A DNA stretch of 34,778 nt from Bradyrhizobium sp. CER78 (lineage in GTDB: Bacteria > Pseudomonadota > Alphaproteobacteria > Rhizobiales > Xanthobacteraceae). Shown here piece after piece: positions 14,743 through 23,465 of the stretch (position 1 is its first letter; each line of letters begins with the position of its first letter). The stretch is taken from NCBI RefSeq assembly GCF_029846235.1, contig NZ_JARVWP010000034.1, positions 1-34,778 on the forward strand, given 5' to 3'. Under the pieces are notes generated by a model. The model made no database searches and was not told the DNA's origin. It was given only the letters and a program-made list of their open reading frames with translations. Made by a program: the position numbers and the translations under genes.

Positions 14743-16260
14743 TTAAGGAGACAGCGCAACCCGGAAACCGTGGGTCGGGTAGCGAACGTTGGTGTCGTAA
14801 TTGTCGCGATTGGCGGGACGGACATAGCGCGCGTCATTCTTCCAGGAGCCGGATCGAATGACGTGAGAGGCGCAGTCGCCTCCGGTCCAGACGGCGCCGT
14901 CGTCCGGCGCGCCCTGATAATTCCTGTGCCAGCAATCCTCGACCCACTGATCGACGCCGCCACCCATATCGTAGAGACCGAACGGATTAGGCTTGAAGCT
15001 GCCGACCTTCACCGGTTGTTCGGCTGTACTGTCGCTGCCGCAATCCTTGCAGCCGGCATGGCCCGGCTGCATCTGATCGCCCCACCAGTATTTCGATTGC
15101 GATCCGCCACGCGCCGCGTACTCCCATTCGGCTTCGCTCGGAAGCCGGTAGGGCTTCTTGCTGCGCTCGGCGAGCCAGGTGACATACTGCTTCGCATCGC
15201 TCCAGCTCACATTGGTAACCGGAACGTCGTCCTTGCCGCTGGCCGTGAAGCTACAGGCCTTGGCCGCCGCGCAGGCATTCCACTCCCGCACGGTGACCGG
15301 GTATTTGCCCATGGCGAACGGCCTGACCGTCACCTTGCGGATCGGTCGCTCCGACGGGTCGTCATTGCTTCCCATCGAGAAGCTGCCGCCCTTGAGCGAC
15401 ACCATCTCGGGGTCCGGCACGTCCGGGGCCGGGCTCGCGGCAGGTGCGGGTTGCGGCGACGCCTGCTGCGTCGGTGCCGCCGGGACCGGACTTGAACTCT
15501 GGCTTGGCGCCGGCGCCTGGACGGCAGGCGATGCTGCAGGCGACGGAGGCGCCTGTGCCAATTCGGCCAGCTTGCTGCGCGGTTGCGCGAGCAGGTACCA
15601 CAACACGCCTCCCGCGATGATCGCGACCGCCAATCCGAGCAGCGTGAGCAGGACGGACTCGCGGCGCCGGCGTGTCCTTTGGTAGGCGGCGGCATCCGGC
15701 AGCACGCGGTAGACCCGGATCGGATCGGTGATGTTCTTCACCTTCTTGTCGCCGAGCGATTCGTAGCCGCAGACCATCTTGTGCTTGATCTGCTCGTAGA
15801 TGCCGCCTGAGATGAAGACATCACCCGGCGCCGCAATCCCTTCCAGGCGCGAGGCCACGTTGACGCCGTCGCCATAGACATCGTCGGGCTCGATGATGAC
15901 GTCGCCGAGGTTGACGCCGATCCGGTACTCGATCCAGTGATCCCTGGCGATCGCCGCGTTGCGGCCGATCATGTTCTGCTGGATCACGATGCTGCACCGG
16001 ACCGCCTCGACCGGGCTGTCGAACATCGCGATAAAGCCGTCGCCGGTGGTCTTGACCAGCTTGCCATGGTGCTCGGCAATGGTGGGCTCGATGAGATCAC
16101 GCTCGATCCGCTTGACGCGCGTATGCGTGCCCTCTTCATCGAGTTGCATGAGCCGGCTGTACCCGGCGATATCGCCGACAACGATCGCCGCGAGCCGCCG
16201 CGGCATTGCATCGCGGGGTGGCTGAGGCCGGCCTGACTTGAAGTCGCGAATTTCGCCCAT
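14743..16260 (-). CDS. Class III nucleotide cyclase - TM - FGE-like (SUMF1) fusion
   Basis: A 505-residue protein in three parts. Residues 20-190 are a class III adenylate/guanylate cyclase domain with metal Asp30 (VVGDIAGYS) and Asp74 (TTGDGF) and transition-state Asn134/Arg138 (DGVNVASRLEG), so it should be active, making cAMP or cGMP. A single membrane helix spans about 203-224. A Pro/Ala/Ser/Gln-rich linker (235-283) leads to a formylglycine-generating-enzyme-like domain (285-505: GGSFSMGS, PVTVREW, YRLPSEAEWEYAARGG, NPFGLYDM, RSGSW, GFRVAL). The FGE catalytic Cys pair near RSGSW is absent, so this part probably binds something in the periplasm and may control the cytoplasmic cyclase. ATG 16260 is preceded by GGAG; an upstream TTG is weaker. 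Confidence 0.9.
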   Translation of the reverse strand: MGEIRDFKSGRPQPPRDAMPRRLAAIVVGDIAGYSRLMQLDEEGTHTRVKRIERDLIEPTIAEHHGKLVKTTGDGFIAMFDSPVEAVRCSIVIQQNMIGRNAAIARDHWIEYRIGVNLGDVIIEPDDVYGDGVNVASRLEGIAAPGDVFISGGIYEQIKHKMVCGYESLGDKKVKNITDPIRVYRVLPDAAAYQRTRRRRESVLLTLLGLAVAIIAGGVLWYLLAQPRSKLAELAQAPPSPAASPAVQAPAPSQSSSPVPAAPTQQASPQPAPAASPAPDVPDPEMVSLKGGSFSMGSNDDPSERPIRKVTVRPFAMGKYPVTVREWNACAAAKACSFTASGKDDVPVTNVSWSDAKQYVTWLAERSKKPYRLPSEAEWEYAARGGSQSKYWWGDQMQPGHAGCKDCGSDSTAEQPVKVGSFKPNPFGLYDMGGGVDQWVEDCWHRNYQGAPDDGAVWTGGDCASHVIRSGSWKNDARYVRPANRDNYDTNVRYPTHGFRVALSP

Positions 16261-16464
16261 GGCGCTCCGGCTGCTCCACAAATAGGCTCACGGCGCAACC
16301 GGCGCCTTCGTCCCCGAGGCCCAGCTAAACCTACCACACCTGCAGGTCGGAACAAAGTTCGTGGAGCGTGACCAAGTCACGGATGCCGCCAGTGCCCGAG
16401 CAGCACACCCGCCCGTCGCCGGGCGCTTATCGTCTTCGCGGCAAACGGCGCAAACCGCCCGGTA

Positions 16465-17655
16465 TCAGCCCGCCTGCGTGGCGGGTGTCCGGATCTCGCG
16501 CGGCAGGATGATCGCGGCCGCGACGGCCAGCAGGCACAGCGCTGCGAACGCGCGCAGCATCATCGAGAAGCCGCCCTGGTCGTACAGCCAGGCCACCAGG
16601 CCGACGGAAGCGCCCGCCGCGGTGAAGCCGACGAAATAGCGCACCGCATAGGCGCGCGAGCGCCATTCCTCTGTCGTGTACTTGCCGACCATGGCGTCGT
16701 TCACCGTCACCTGGCCGAACGCGCCCATCACGATGCCGATCGAGACCACGATCAGCGGCAGGTTGGACAGGCTTGCCGCCAGATAGAGGAACGGCGCCAG
16801 CAGGAACGACAGCGGCAGCGCCACGGTCTTCAGGGAATATTTGTCGAGCAGCTTGCCGATCGTGTACTGCGTCATCGCGCCGAACACATAGACCCCGGCC
16901 GCGATCACGCCGAGCAGCGCCGGGCTCTTGGTCAGATCGGCGAGCCGCTCGGCGAACAGTTTTGGCAGCGCCACCGTCACCGCATTGAACGTGGTCGAGA
17001 TCGCGATCACCACGATCAGCAGCGACAGCACCACGCGCCACATGTCTTCCTTGGCGACGCGCACTTGCGCCGCGGCCTGCTTGGAGCCCTTGCGGTCTTC
17101 ATGCACCACCGTCATCGCGAACGCGATCCCGATCAGTACGGTGACCGTGCCGGGCACGATGAAGGCCCAGCGCCAGCCGAGATACTGGCCGATCACGCCG
17201 GTGACCAGCGCCGACGAGGCAACCCCGAGATTGCCCCAGACGCCGTTGATCCCCATCTGGGCGCCGAGCTTCTCGGCATAGGACACGATCATCGCGGTGC
17301 CGACCGGATGGTAGATCGAGGCGAAGATGCCGATCGAAAGCAGCGCGGCGCCGAGTTGCAGCGGCGTCTGCACGAAGCCGACCGAGATCATCGATAGCCC
17401 GATGCCGACGAAGAAGATCACCATCATGTGGCGGCGGCTCCAGCGATCGCCGAGCCAGCCCGTGATCAGCGAGCCGGCGCCGAAGGCGATGAAGCCGGGG
17501 GTCGCATAGGGCAAGAGTTCCGAATAGGCCATGCCGAGCGCCGGACCCATGATGATGACGGCGGCGGCAAAGATCAGCATCGCATAGTGATCGATGAAAT
17601 GGCCGGCGTTGACGAAGCTGATCACCCGGCTCGGACTATTGCTTGGAGCATTCAT
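16465..17655 (-). CDS. MFS transporter
   Basis: A 396-residue major facilitator protein with about twelve membrane helices. The MFS signature between helices 2 and 3 is GWLGDRWSRRHMMVIF; the second half repeats the pattern around GKLLDKYSLKTVALPL. It is divergent from an AraC-family gene 65 bp away, the usual layout of an efflux or uptake pump and its regulator (compare NimT/NimR in E. coli). The substrate is not predictable. ATG 17655 is preferred; the frame also has a TTG at 17682. Confidence 0.9.
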   Translation of the reverse strand: MNAPSNSPSRVISFVNAGHFIDHYAMLIFAAAVIIMGPALGMAYSELLPYATPGFIAFGAGSLITGWLGDRWSRRHMMVIFFVGIGLSMISVGFVQTPLQLGAALLSIGIFASIYHPVGTAMIVSYAEKLGAQMGINGVWGNLGVASSALVTGVIGQYLGWRWAFIVPGTVTVLIGIAFAMTVVHEDRKGSKQAAAQVRVAKEDMWRVVLSLLIVVIAISTTFNAVTVALPKLFAERLADLTKSPALLGVIAAGVYVFGAMTQYTIGKLLDKYSLKTVALPLSFLLAPFLYLAASLSNLPLIVVSIGIVMGAFGQVTVNDAMVGKYTTEEWRSRAYAVRYFVGFTAAGASVGLVAWLYDQGGFSMMLRAFAALCLLAVAAAIILPREIRTPATQAG

Positions 17656-17720
17656 GGACACGTCTTTCACGCGATTCTTCAATTGGCTCGAAATAGGTTA
17701 TAGGTGCTTGTCCTGACGGG

Positions 17721-18530
17721 ATGTCGCCAATGACTATCGCTGAACCGCCAATCAGAGCCCTCCACAAGGACCGGCGCGTTACCGGCGACGGCGTGCACAT
17801 GGTCGCGCGCAGCTACCAGAAGGGAATCCGGCTCGACCCCCACATGCACCGCGAGGCGCAGCTGGTCTATGCCGCCAGCGGCACCATGCAGGTGACGACG
17901 CCGAAGGGCCGCTGGCTGGTGCCGCCGGACCGCGCGGTGTGGGTCCCTGCCCTGCTGCCGCATGCGATCGACGTGCTCGCCGACATCGAGATGCGTACGC
18001 TGTATTTCGACCAGGCCTGGCTTGCGCGCGAGAAGCGCAGCGACAGCCTCGGCCACGAATTCGTGGTGCGGGTGTCGCCGCTGGTGCACCAGGCGATCCT
18101 TGCGCTGTTCGACGCGCCATGCGGACGCGAGCGCACCGAGCTGCTGATCAGGCTGGTGATGCTGGAGCTGCATCAGGCCGAGGATTCCGCGACCTTCATC
18201 CCGCTGCCGCAGGAGCCGCGCTGCCGCCGCGCCGCCGACATCGTGCTGGCCGATCCGACCAGGGACCACGAGATCGATGCGCTGGCGCGCACGGTCGGCA
18301 CCTCGGCGCGGACGCTGTCGCGGCTGTTCGCGGCGGAGACGCAACTCTCCTTCAAGAGCTGGTGCCAGCGCGCCCGCATCGCGGCCGCGATCGAGCGCCT
18401 GTCGACCGGCGCCAACGTCTCGGTCAAGCAGGTCGCCTCCGACCTCGGCTATGCCAGCGTGCCGGCATTTTCCCACGCGTTCCGCCAGGTTACCGGCAAG
18501 ACACCGACCTCATTCGCGGAGAAAACGTGA
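17721..18530 (+). CDS. AraC-family regulator (NimR-like layout)
   Basis: A 269-residue regulator: N-terminal cupin-type sensor (about 25-105; HMHREAQLVYAASGTMQV and PDRAVWVPALLPHAI carry the cupin His residues) and a C-terminal AraC double helix-turn-helix (about 170-265; LARTVGTSARTLSRLFAAET and VASDLGYASVPAFSHAFRQVTGKTP). It probably controls the divergent MFS gene through the 65-bp gap between them, where ATAGGTTATAGGTG is a short direct repeat. The start is ATG 17721 or ATG 17730. Confidence 0.9.
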   Translation: MSPMTIAEPPIRALHKDRRVTGDGVHMVARSYQKGIRLDPHMHREAQLVYAASGTMQVTTPKGRWLVPPDRAVWVPALLPHAIDVLADIEMRTLYFDQAWLAREKRSDSLGHEFVVRVSPLVHQAILALFDAPCGRERTELLIRLVMLELHQAEDSATFIPLPQEPRCRRAADIVLADPTRDHEIDALARTVGTSARTLSRLFAAETQLSFKSWCQRARIAAAIERLSTGANVSVKQVASDLGYASVPAFSHAFRQVTGKTPTSFAEKT

Positions 18531-18669
18531 ACGGGGTTTGTCACCGGGCGCAGCCAAGACGAACTATGAGACGAATTATACCGCTGTCGCGCTGCGACAT
18601 ATTTCCGTACGATCAGTGCGCTTGATTGCATTCCTGCCGACCTTAAATCCCGTGTAAGGTCCGGCTTCA

Positions 18670-18697
18670 CTGGATACGACCTGCTGGATACGACCTG
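18670..18697 (+). repeat. 14-bp tandem duplication before malonyl-CoA decarboxylase start
   Basis: CTGGATACGACCTG is perfectly duplicated at 18670-18683 and 18684-18697, ending three bases before the ATG at 18701. It occupies the place where a Shine-Dalgarno sequence would be and contains no good match to one. Confidence 0.9.
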
Positions 18698-18700
18698 TAA

Positions 18701-20053
18701 ATGGCCAACGCCTTCTTCTCCGACCTGCTCTCCACGATCTCCGAACGCGGCCGCGTCCTGCTCGGCCGCGCCAGCCCGGCCAACGACAAGCAGGATGCGT
18801 CCGAGCTGCTGGAATTGTGCGAGGCGCTGCTGTCCGGCCGGGGCGAGGCCTCCGGCACCGCGATGGCGCGCGAAGTGCTCGACCGCTACCACCACCTCGA
18901 CACCGCCGGCCGCCTCTCGTTCTTCCAGACGCTGGCCCGCGATTTCGGTCCCGATCACGCCAAGCTGGCGCAGGCGATCGAGAGCTGGCGCGCCAAGGCC
19001 AATGGCGACGACGCCAGCGACCTGCATTTCGCCTCCGAGCCGCGCCGCCAGGAACTGATCCGCCGCCTCAATCGCGCGCCGGGCGGCACCGGCGAGCTGG
19101 TGTCGATCCGCTCGGATCTGCTTTCACTGATGAAGGGCAACAAGGACCTCGCCGCGCTCGATCGCGACGTGGTGCATCTGCTCTCGTCCTGGTTCAACAG
19201 GGGATTCCTCGTGCTGCGCAGGATAGACTGGTCGTCGCCGGCCAATATTCTGGAGAAGATCATCCGCTATGAGGCGGTGCATGAGATCCGCGACTGGGAC
19301 GACCTGCGCCGCCGCATCGATCCGATCGATCGCCGCTGCTACGCATTCTTCCACCCGGCGCTGGCCGACGAGCCCTTGATCTTCGTCGAAGTCGCACTCA
19401 CCGAAGCCATACCGGGCGCGATCGCGCCACTGCTGGCGGAAGAGCGCGAGCCGGTACCGGTCGAGAAGGCCCGCACCGCGGTGTTCTATTCGATCTCCAA
19501 CACCCAGCGCGGGCTCGGCGGCATCTCCTTCGGCAGCTTCCTGATCAAGCAGGTGGTCGAGGAACTGCGCCGCGAATTGCCCAAGCTCGACAACTTCGTG
19601 ACGCTGTCGCCGGTGCCGGGCTTCATGCAGTGGGTCAAGCAGGCCGATGACGTGCCGCTGACCGACGAGGACCGCCAGCTCCTGGAGAGCCTCGGCAAGC
19701 CCGACTGGCCCGAGAACGCCGAGCTCGCCACGCAGCTGCGCGCCGTGCTGGAGCCGCTCGCGGCCTACTACTTCCTGAAGGCGCGCACGCCGAAGGGCCG
19801 GCTGATCGATTCGGTCGCGCGCTTCCATCTCGGCAATGGCGCACGGCTGGAGCGGATCAACTGGCTCGGCGACCTCTCGCCCAAGGGCCTGCGCGAATCC
19901 GCCGGCGTGATGGTCAACTACCTCTACCGCCTCGACGACATCGAGAAGAACCACGAGGCCTACGCCAACAATGGCGATGTGATCGCCTCGAGCGCGGTCA
20001 AGAAGCTCTTGAAGGGCGAAGGCCGCCGCCTGCTGGACATGCGGCTGTCGTAA
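18701..20053 (+). CDS. Malonyl-CoA decarboxylase
   Basis: A 450-residue malonyl-CoA decarboxylase, converting malonyl-CoA to acetyl-CoA and CO2, of the family that includes rhizobial MatA and mammalian MLYCD. The helical N-terminal domain covers about 1-165. The catalytic GNAT-like domain has CYAFFHPALADEPLIFVEVALT, SISNTQRGLGGISFGSFLIK, the Ser303 region LSPVPGFMQW and the His376 region RFHLGNGARLERINW; Ser and His are the known catalytic pair. No malonyl-CoA synthetase (matB) or malonate carrier gene lies beside it, unlike the classical mat operon. A 14-bp tandem duplication replaces a recognisable ribosome-binding site. Confidence 0.95.
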   Translation: MANAFFSDLLSTISERGRVLLGRASPANDKQDASELLELCEALLSGRGEASGTAMAREVLDRYHHLDTAGRLSFFQTLARDFGPDHAKLAQAIESWRAKANGDDASDLHFASEPRRQELIRRLNRAPGGTGELVSIRSDLLSLMKGNKDLAALDRDVVHLLSSWFNRGFLVLRRIDWSSPANILEKIIRYEAVHEIRDWDDLRRRIDPIDRRCYAFFHPALADEPLIFVEVALTEAIPGAIAPLLAEEREPVPVEKARTAVFYSISNTQRGLGGISFGSFLIKQVVEELRRELPKLDNFVTLSPVPGFMQWVKQADDVPLTDEDRQLLESLGKPDWPENAELATQLRAVLEPLAAYYFLKARTPKGRLIDSVARFHLGNGARLERINWLGDLSPKGLRESAGVMVNYLYRLDDIEKNHEAYANNGDVIASSAVKKLLKGEGRRLLDMRLS

Positions 20054-20072
20054 GCTGCAAGCGCTCCTTCCA

Positions 20073-20190
20073 CGTCGTTGCGAGCCAACGGGTCGCGCGT
20101 ACGCGCGCCCGATGACAGGCTCCGCGAAGCAATCCATGGTCGCGCACCGGAAGCATGGATTGCTTCGTCGCTTCGCTCCTCGCAATGACG
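20073..20190. repeat. Bradyrhizobium-type palindromic repeat, copy 3 with insertion
   Basis: Related to 4884-4973, but the left arm (CGTCGTTGCGAG) is separated from GCGAAGCAATCCATGG by about 35 extra bases (CCAACGGGTCGCGCGTACGC and following). The right arm GCTTCGCTCCTCGCAATGACG is standard. It lies between the convergent decarboxylase and membrane-protein genes. Confidence 0.8.
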
Positions 20191-20240
20191 AGCTCTTAGA
20201 GCTTCGCCGTCACCATCAGCCGCACTGTGTGCCCGCGTCC

Positions 20241-21293
20241 TCACGCCGTTGCGGATCGCGGCCGCAGCGCCGCCGGCACGTGCGCATCGATCCAGCCGGC
20301 GATCGCACGCTCGTTGCGATGGTAGAGCAGGCCCGCGGCGATCACCGCAATTCCGATCAGCGACAGCGAGAACGGAAACCACAGCGAGTCCTTGAACACG
20401 ACGTCGGCGAGATGTCCGAGATAGAGGCAGATGCCGAACGCACCGAACACCGCATAGGCACGCCGCATCAGGATCACGGCGATCACGACGAGGCCGACAT
20501 TGAGCAGGCAGTAGATCGCTTTGCCCAGTTCGGTTGAACTTGAGGACGCGGTGATTCCGCCCCAGAACGCCATCAGGCCGAACAGATGCAGCCAGAACGC
20601 AAAGTCGCCATTGCTGCTGCGATAGTCCACGATCCAGGCCACAGCGAGGACGGCCAATCCGAACCAGACCGACACCCGGCGCTGCGTCTCGAAGTCGGCA
20701 TGCGCCGTGCCGCTGAACCACGGCGCCAGATCCATCGACATGAACCACAGCGCGAACGCGATGATCGCGACGATGAAGGCGAAGCGGAAGTAGCGCAGCG
20801 CGACGACGCCGGCGGCAACGGTCGCGAGTTCCATGAAGATCCAGCTGCCCTTCACCCAGACGTAGAAGTCCTGCACGGTTCCGGGCTTGCCGAACTTGCC
20901 CCACCAGCCGAGTTCGTCCTGGATGCCATAGACCGCAAGCGGCGCCATCGAGACCGCGATCGCGATCAACAAGCCGCCGGGAACCCGCAAATTCCTGCCG
21001 TACCAGAGATGGTGACCGGCCACGCCGAAAGCGGTGGCATAGGCGATTGCGCAGGCGGTGAGCGCCCGGCCACCCATTTGGGTGAATGCCAGGGTCGAGA
21101 ACAGGCCCATGGCGCCGATCACGATCAGTGCGCCGGCGTACCAGAGCACGTGGGCGGCATCGAACCTGGCCGCCGGGCTGGCGTCGCCCTGCCCTTCATG
21201 GCTGGCCAGGAAGGCGAGCAGCCGGTCCAGATCAGCAGGGCTGATCACCCCGGCATCGGCAGCTTCCCGGAGACTCTTCGCTGAATATGGCAT
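20241..21293 (-). CDS. Polytopic membrane protein, DUF2157-like
   Basis: A 350-residue integral membrane protein with roughly ten hydrophobic helices. A short soluble N-terminus (SLREAADAGVISPADLDRLLAFLASHEG) resembles the DUF2157-type start, in which a small helical domain precedes the membrane part. Function is unknown. ATG 21293 has GAGG eight bases upstream. The promoter region to its right carries two perfect palindromes, suggesting control by a dimeric repressor. It follows tarD on the same strand but with its own promoter. Confidence 0.8.
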   Translation of the reverse strand: MPYSAKSLREAADAGVISPADLDRLLAFLASHEGQGDASPAARFDAAHVLWYAGALIVIGAMGLFSTLAFTQMGGRALTACAIAYATAFGVAGHHLWYGRNLRVPGGLLIAIAVSMAPLAVYGIQDELGWWGKFGKPGTVQDFYVWVKGSWIFMELATVAAGVVALRYFRFAFIVAIIAFALWFMSMDLAPWFSGTAHADFETQRRVSVWFGLAVLAVAWIVDYRSSNGDFAFWLHLFGLMAFWGGITASSSSTELGKAIYCLLNVGLVVIAVILMRRAYAVFGAFGICLYLGHLADVVFKDSLWFPFSLSLIGIAVIAAGLLYHRNERAIAGWIDAHVPAALRPRSATA

Positions 21294-21358
21294 GCGGCGA
21301 TCCTCATGACCGGTTCTGGCGCCGTCCCGGAACCCGAACAAGGCGCCTCTCCTGCATG

Positions 21359-21408
21359 AGTATATCTGAACGTGAGCAACGTTCAATATTTTATTGAGCG
21401 ACGCTCAA
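21359..21408 (-). promoter_or_regulatory. Promoter with two palindromic operators
   Basis: On the minus strand, TTGAAC (21386-21381) and TATACT (21364-21359) are 16 bases apart, a good sigma-70 promoter. TGAACGTGAGCAACGTTCA (21367-21385, 7-bp arms) covers the -35 and spacer. TTGAGCGACGCTCAA (21394-21408, perfect 7-bp arms) lies just upstream, with centres 25 bp apart. The arms are alike (TGAACG, TGAGCG), as expected for one dimeric regulator such as a TetR-family protein. No such gene is in the window. Confidence 0.7.
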
Positions 21409-21453
21409 ACATTTTGTGGGCGGACTCAGGCCTGGCTGGCAGATGGGCACCGG

Positions 21454-22623
21454 CTAATCAGCCAGCGCCTTCATCTCCTTGTAGAGATCCGACTTGCCCT
21501 CGAAGCCGATGCCGGGGAGGTCGGGCATCACGATGTGGCCGTTCTCAACGCGGACGCCGTCCGGGAACCCGCCATAGGGCTGGAACAGGTCGGGGTAGCT
21601 TTCATTGCCGCCGAGCCCGAGGCCCGCCGCGATGTTGAGCGACATCTGGTGGCCGCCATGCGGGATGCAGCGGCTGGGCGACCAGCCATGGGTCTTCAGC
21701 ACCTCGAGCGTGCGCTGATACTCGCAGAGCCCGTAGGACAGCGCGCAATCGAATTGCAGCCAGTCGCGGTCCGGCCGCATGCCGCCGTAGCGGATCAGAT
21801 TGCGCGCATCCTGGTGGCTGAACAGGTTCTCGCCGGTTGCCATCGCTCCGGGATAGAACTCGGCCAAAGCGGCTTGCAGCGAATAATCGAGCGGATCGCC
21901 GGCCTCCTCGTACCAGAACAGCGGATACTCCCGCAGCATCTTGGCGTAGGCGATCGCGGTCTCCAGATCGAAACGGCCGTTGGCGTCGACCGCGAGCTGC
22001 GCCGTGCTACCGATTTCCTTCAACACCGCCTCGATGCGCTCGCGATCCTCGGCAAGCGGCGCGCCGCCGATCTTCATCTTCACGACGTTGTAGCCGCGGT
22101 CGAGATAGCCGCGCATCTCCTTGCGCAACGCACTGAGATCCTTGCCCGGATAGTAATAGCCGCCTGCGGCGTAGACGAAGACGCGCGGATTGGCGGTGAG
22201 ACCGTGGCGCTCGGCAAGCAGCCGGAACAGCGGCTTGCCCGCGATCTTCGCCACCGCATCCCACACCGCCATGTCGATGGTGCCGACCGCGACCGAGCGC
22301 TCGCCATGGCCACCCGGCTTCTCGTTCGACATCAGCGTCGACCAGACCTTGTCCGGATCGAGATTGTCGCCGGTGGCATCGAGCAGCGCTTTCGGATCGG
22401 CTTCCAGAAGGCGCGGCGCAAAGCGCTCGCGGATCAGACCGCCCTGCCCGTAGCGACCATTGGAATTGAAGCCGTAGCCGACCACTCGTTTGCCGTCGCG
22501 CACCACATCGGTGACCACGGCAACCAGGCTCGAGGTCATCTTGGTGAAGTCGATATAGGCGTTGCGGATCGGCGAGGAGATCGGTTTCGTCACCTCGCGG
22601 ACGTCGACGATGCGGACGGACAT
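21454..22623 (-). CDS. tarD: D-tartrate dehydratase
   Basis: A 389-residue enolase-superfamily enzyme that dehydrates D-tartrate to oxaloacetate. Length and residue numbers match the characterised Bradyrhizobium japonicum enzyme: Lys182 and Lys184 (VVKMKIGG), metal ligands Asp213 (VDANGRF), Glu239 (WYEE) and Glu265 (TGENL), and the Asp292/His322 pair (QFDCAL, CIPHGGH). The start MSVRIVDVREVTKPISSP at 22623 reproduces that length; the frame extends ten codons further. The ribosome-binding site is weak. There is no tartrate transporter or regulator nearby, so how it is induced is unclear. A palindromic repeat separates it from the DUF3297 gene. Confidence 0.95.
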   Translation of the reverse strand: MSVRIVDVREVTKPISSPIRNAYIDFTKMTSSLVAVVTDVVRDGKRVVGYGFNSNGRYGQGGLIRERFAPRLLEADPKALLDATGDNLDPDKVWSTLMSNEKPGGHGERSVAVGTIDMAVWDAVAKIAGKPLFRLLAERHGLTANPRVFVYAAGGYYYPGKDLSALRKEMRGYLDRGYNVVKMKIGGAPLAEDRERIEAVLKEIGSTAQLAVDANGRFDLETAIAYAKMLREYPLFWYEEAGDPLDYSLQAALAEFYPGAMATGENLFSHQDARNLIRYGGMRPDRDWLQFDCALSYGLCEYQRTLEVLKTHGWSPSRCIPHGGHQMSLNIAAGLGLGGNESYPDLFQPYGGFPDGVRVENGHIVMPDLPGIGFEGKSDLYKEMKALAD

Positions 22624-22652
22624 GTGGGAGCGCTTTCGCAGTTTGTTACGCA

Positions 22653-22732
22653 CGTCATTCCGGGGCGATGCGAAGCATCGAACCCGGAATCTCGAGATTC
22701 CGGGTTCACGCTTCGCGTGCCCCGGAATGACG
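22653..22732. repeat. Third-family palindromic repeat, copy 1
   Basis: CGTCATTCCGGGGC pairs with GCCCCGGAATGACG, and the centre holds the palindrome CCCGGAATCTCGAGATTCCG (extended by GG). It lies between DUF3297 and tarD on the minus strand. Another copy is at 25520-25600. Confidence 0.85.
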
Positions 22733-22736
22733 GTGA

Positions 22737-22991
22737 CTACTTCTTGTCCCGGAAATACGGCTCGACCGGCCCGTGCACCTTGATGGTCAGCGGATTGCCG
22801 TAACGGTCCTTGGCATTGCCGGCGGTGACCCGCACCCAGCCTTCGCTGATGCAGTACTCCTCGACATTGGTTTTCTCGGCGCCCTTGAAGCGGATGCCGA
22901 CGTCGCGCGCCAGAATCTCCGCGTTGTAGTACGGGCTGTTCGGATCGACCGAGAGGCGGTCGGGGAATTGGTCGTTGGTGTCGTCGCTCAT
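22737..22991 (-). CDS. DUF3297 family protein
   Basis: An 84-residue protein matching the DUF3297 family: FPDRLSVDPNSPYYNAEILARDVGIRFKG, then EEYCISEGWVRVTAGNAKDRYGNPLTIKV and a C-terminal GPVEPYFRDKK. No function is known; it is small, soluble and has one Cys. Its ATG overlaps the stop of the glutathione peroxidase gene (ATGA), so the two are translationally coupled, which may hint at a redox-related role. Confidence 0.9.
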   Translation of the reverse strand: MSDDTNDQFPDRLSVDPNSPYYNAEILARDVGIRFKGAEKTNVEEYCISEGWVRVTAGNAKDRYGNPLTIKVHGPVEPYFRDKK

Positions 22992-23464
22992 AGCAGCGCC
23001 TCGATTTCCTTCTTCAATCCTTCGGGCCGGGCGGTCGGCGCATGCCGCGCCACGACCTTGCCGGCACGATCGACCAGGAACTTGGTGAAGTTCCATTTGA
23101 TCGCCGGCCCGAGCAGGCCGGACTTCTCACGTTTCAGGTGTTCGTACAATGGATGCGCAGCGCTGCCATTGACGTCGATCTTGGCGAACATCGGAAACGT
23201 CACGGCGTAGTTGGTCTCGCAGAACGTGGCGATCTGCGCCGCCGTCCCCGGCTCCTGCGCGCCGAACTGGTTGCAGGGGAAGCCGAGCACGGCAAAGCCG
23301 CGCGGCGAGAGCCCGGCGTGCAGCTCCTGCAGACCCTTGTATTGCGGCGTGAACCCGCAGGCGCTCGCCGTGTTCACGATCAGCAGCACCTGCCCCTCGA
23401 ACTGCCGCAGCGGCATGTCCTCGCCGGCGAGCGACTTGGCGGTGAAATCGTAGACCGTCGCCAT
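22988..23464 (-). CDS. Glutathione peroxidase (Cys type)
   Basis: A 158-residue peroxidase that reduces hydroperoxides. The catalytic tetrad is Cys36 (NTASACGFTPQ; Cys where mammalian enzymes have selenocysteine), Gln70 (FGAQEPG), Trp124 and Asn125 (IKWNFTKF). A second Cys at 64 (GFPCNQFG) is conserved; many bacterial members use thioredoxin rather than glutathione. No signal peptide. It starts one base after the stop of the amidase gene and overlaps the next gene by four bases, so all three form a tight operon. Confidence 0.95.
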   Translation of the reverse strand: MATVYDFTAKSLAGEDMPLRQFEGQVLLIVNTASACGFTPQYKGLQELHAGLSPRGFAVLGFPCNQFGAQEPGTAAQIATFCETNYAVTFPMFAKIDVNGSAAHPLYEHLKREKSGLLGPAIKWNFTKFLVDRAGKVVARHAPTARPEGLKKEIEALL

Positions 23465-23465
23465 G

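Noticed and set aside
20191..20240. Remnant frame ATG GTG ACG GCG AAG CTC TAA after the membrane-protein gene
   Set aside because: Only six codons; it could be a relic of a lost gene, but nothing supports it.
21394..22803. 469-codon plus-strand frame opposite tarD
   Set aside because: tarD is certain on the other strand, and the frame runs through the palindromic repeat, which argues against a real gene.
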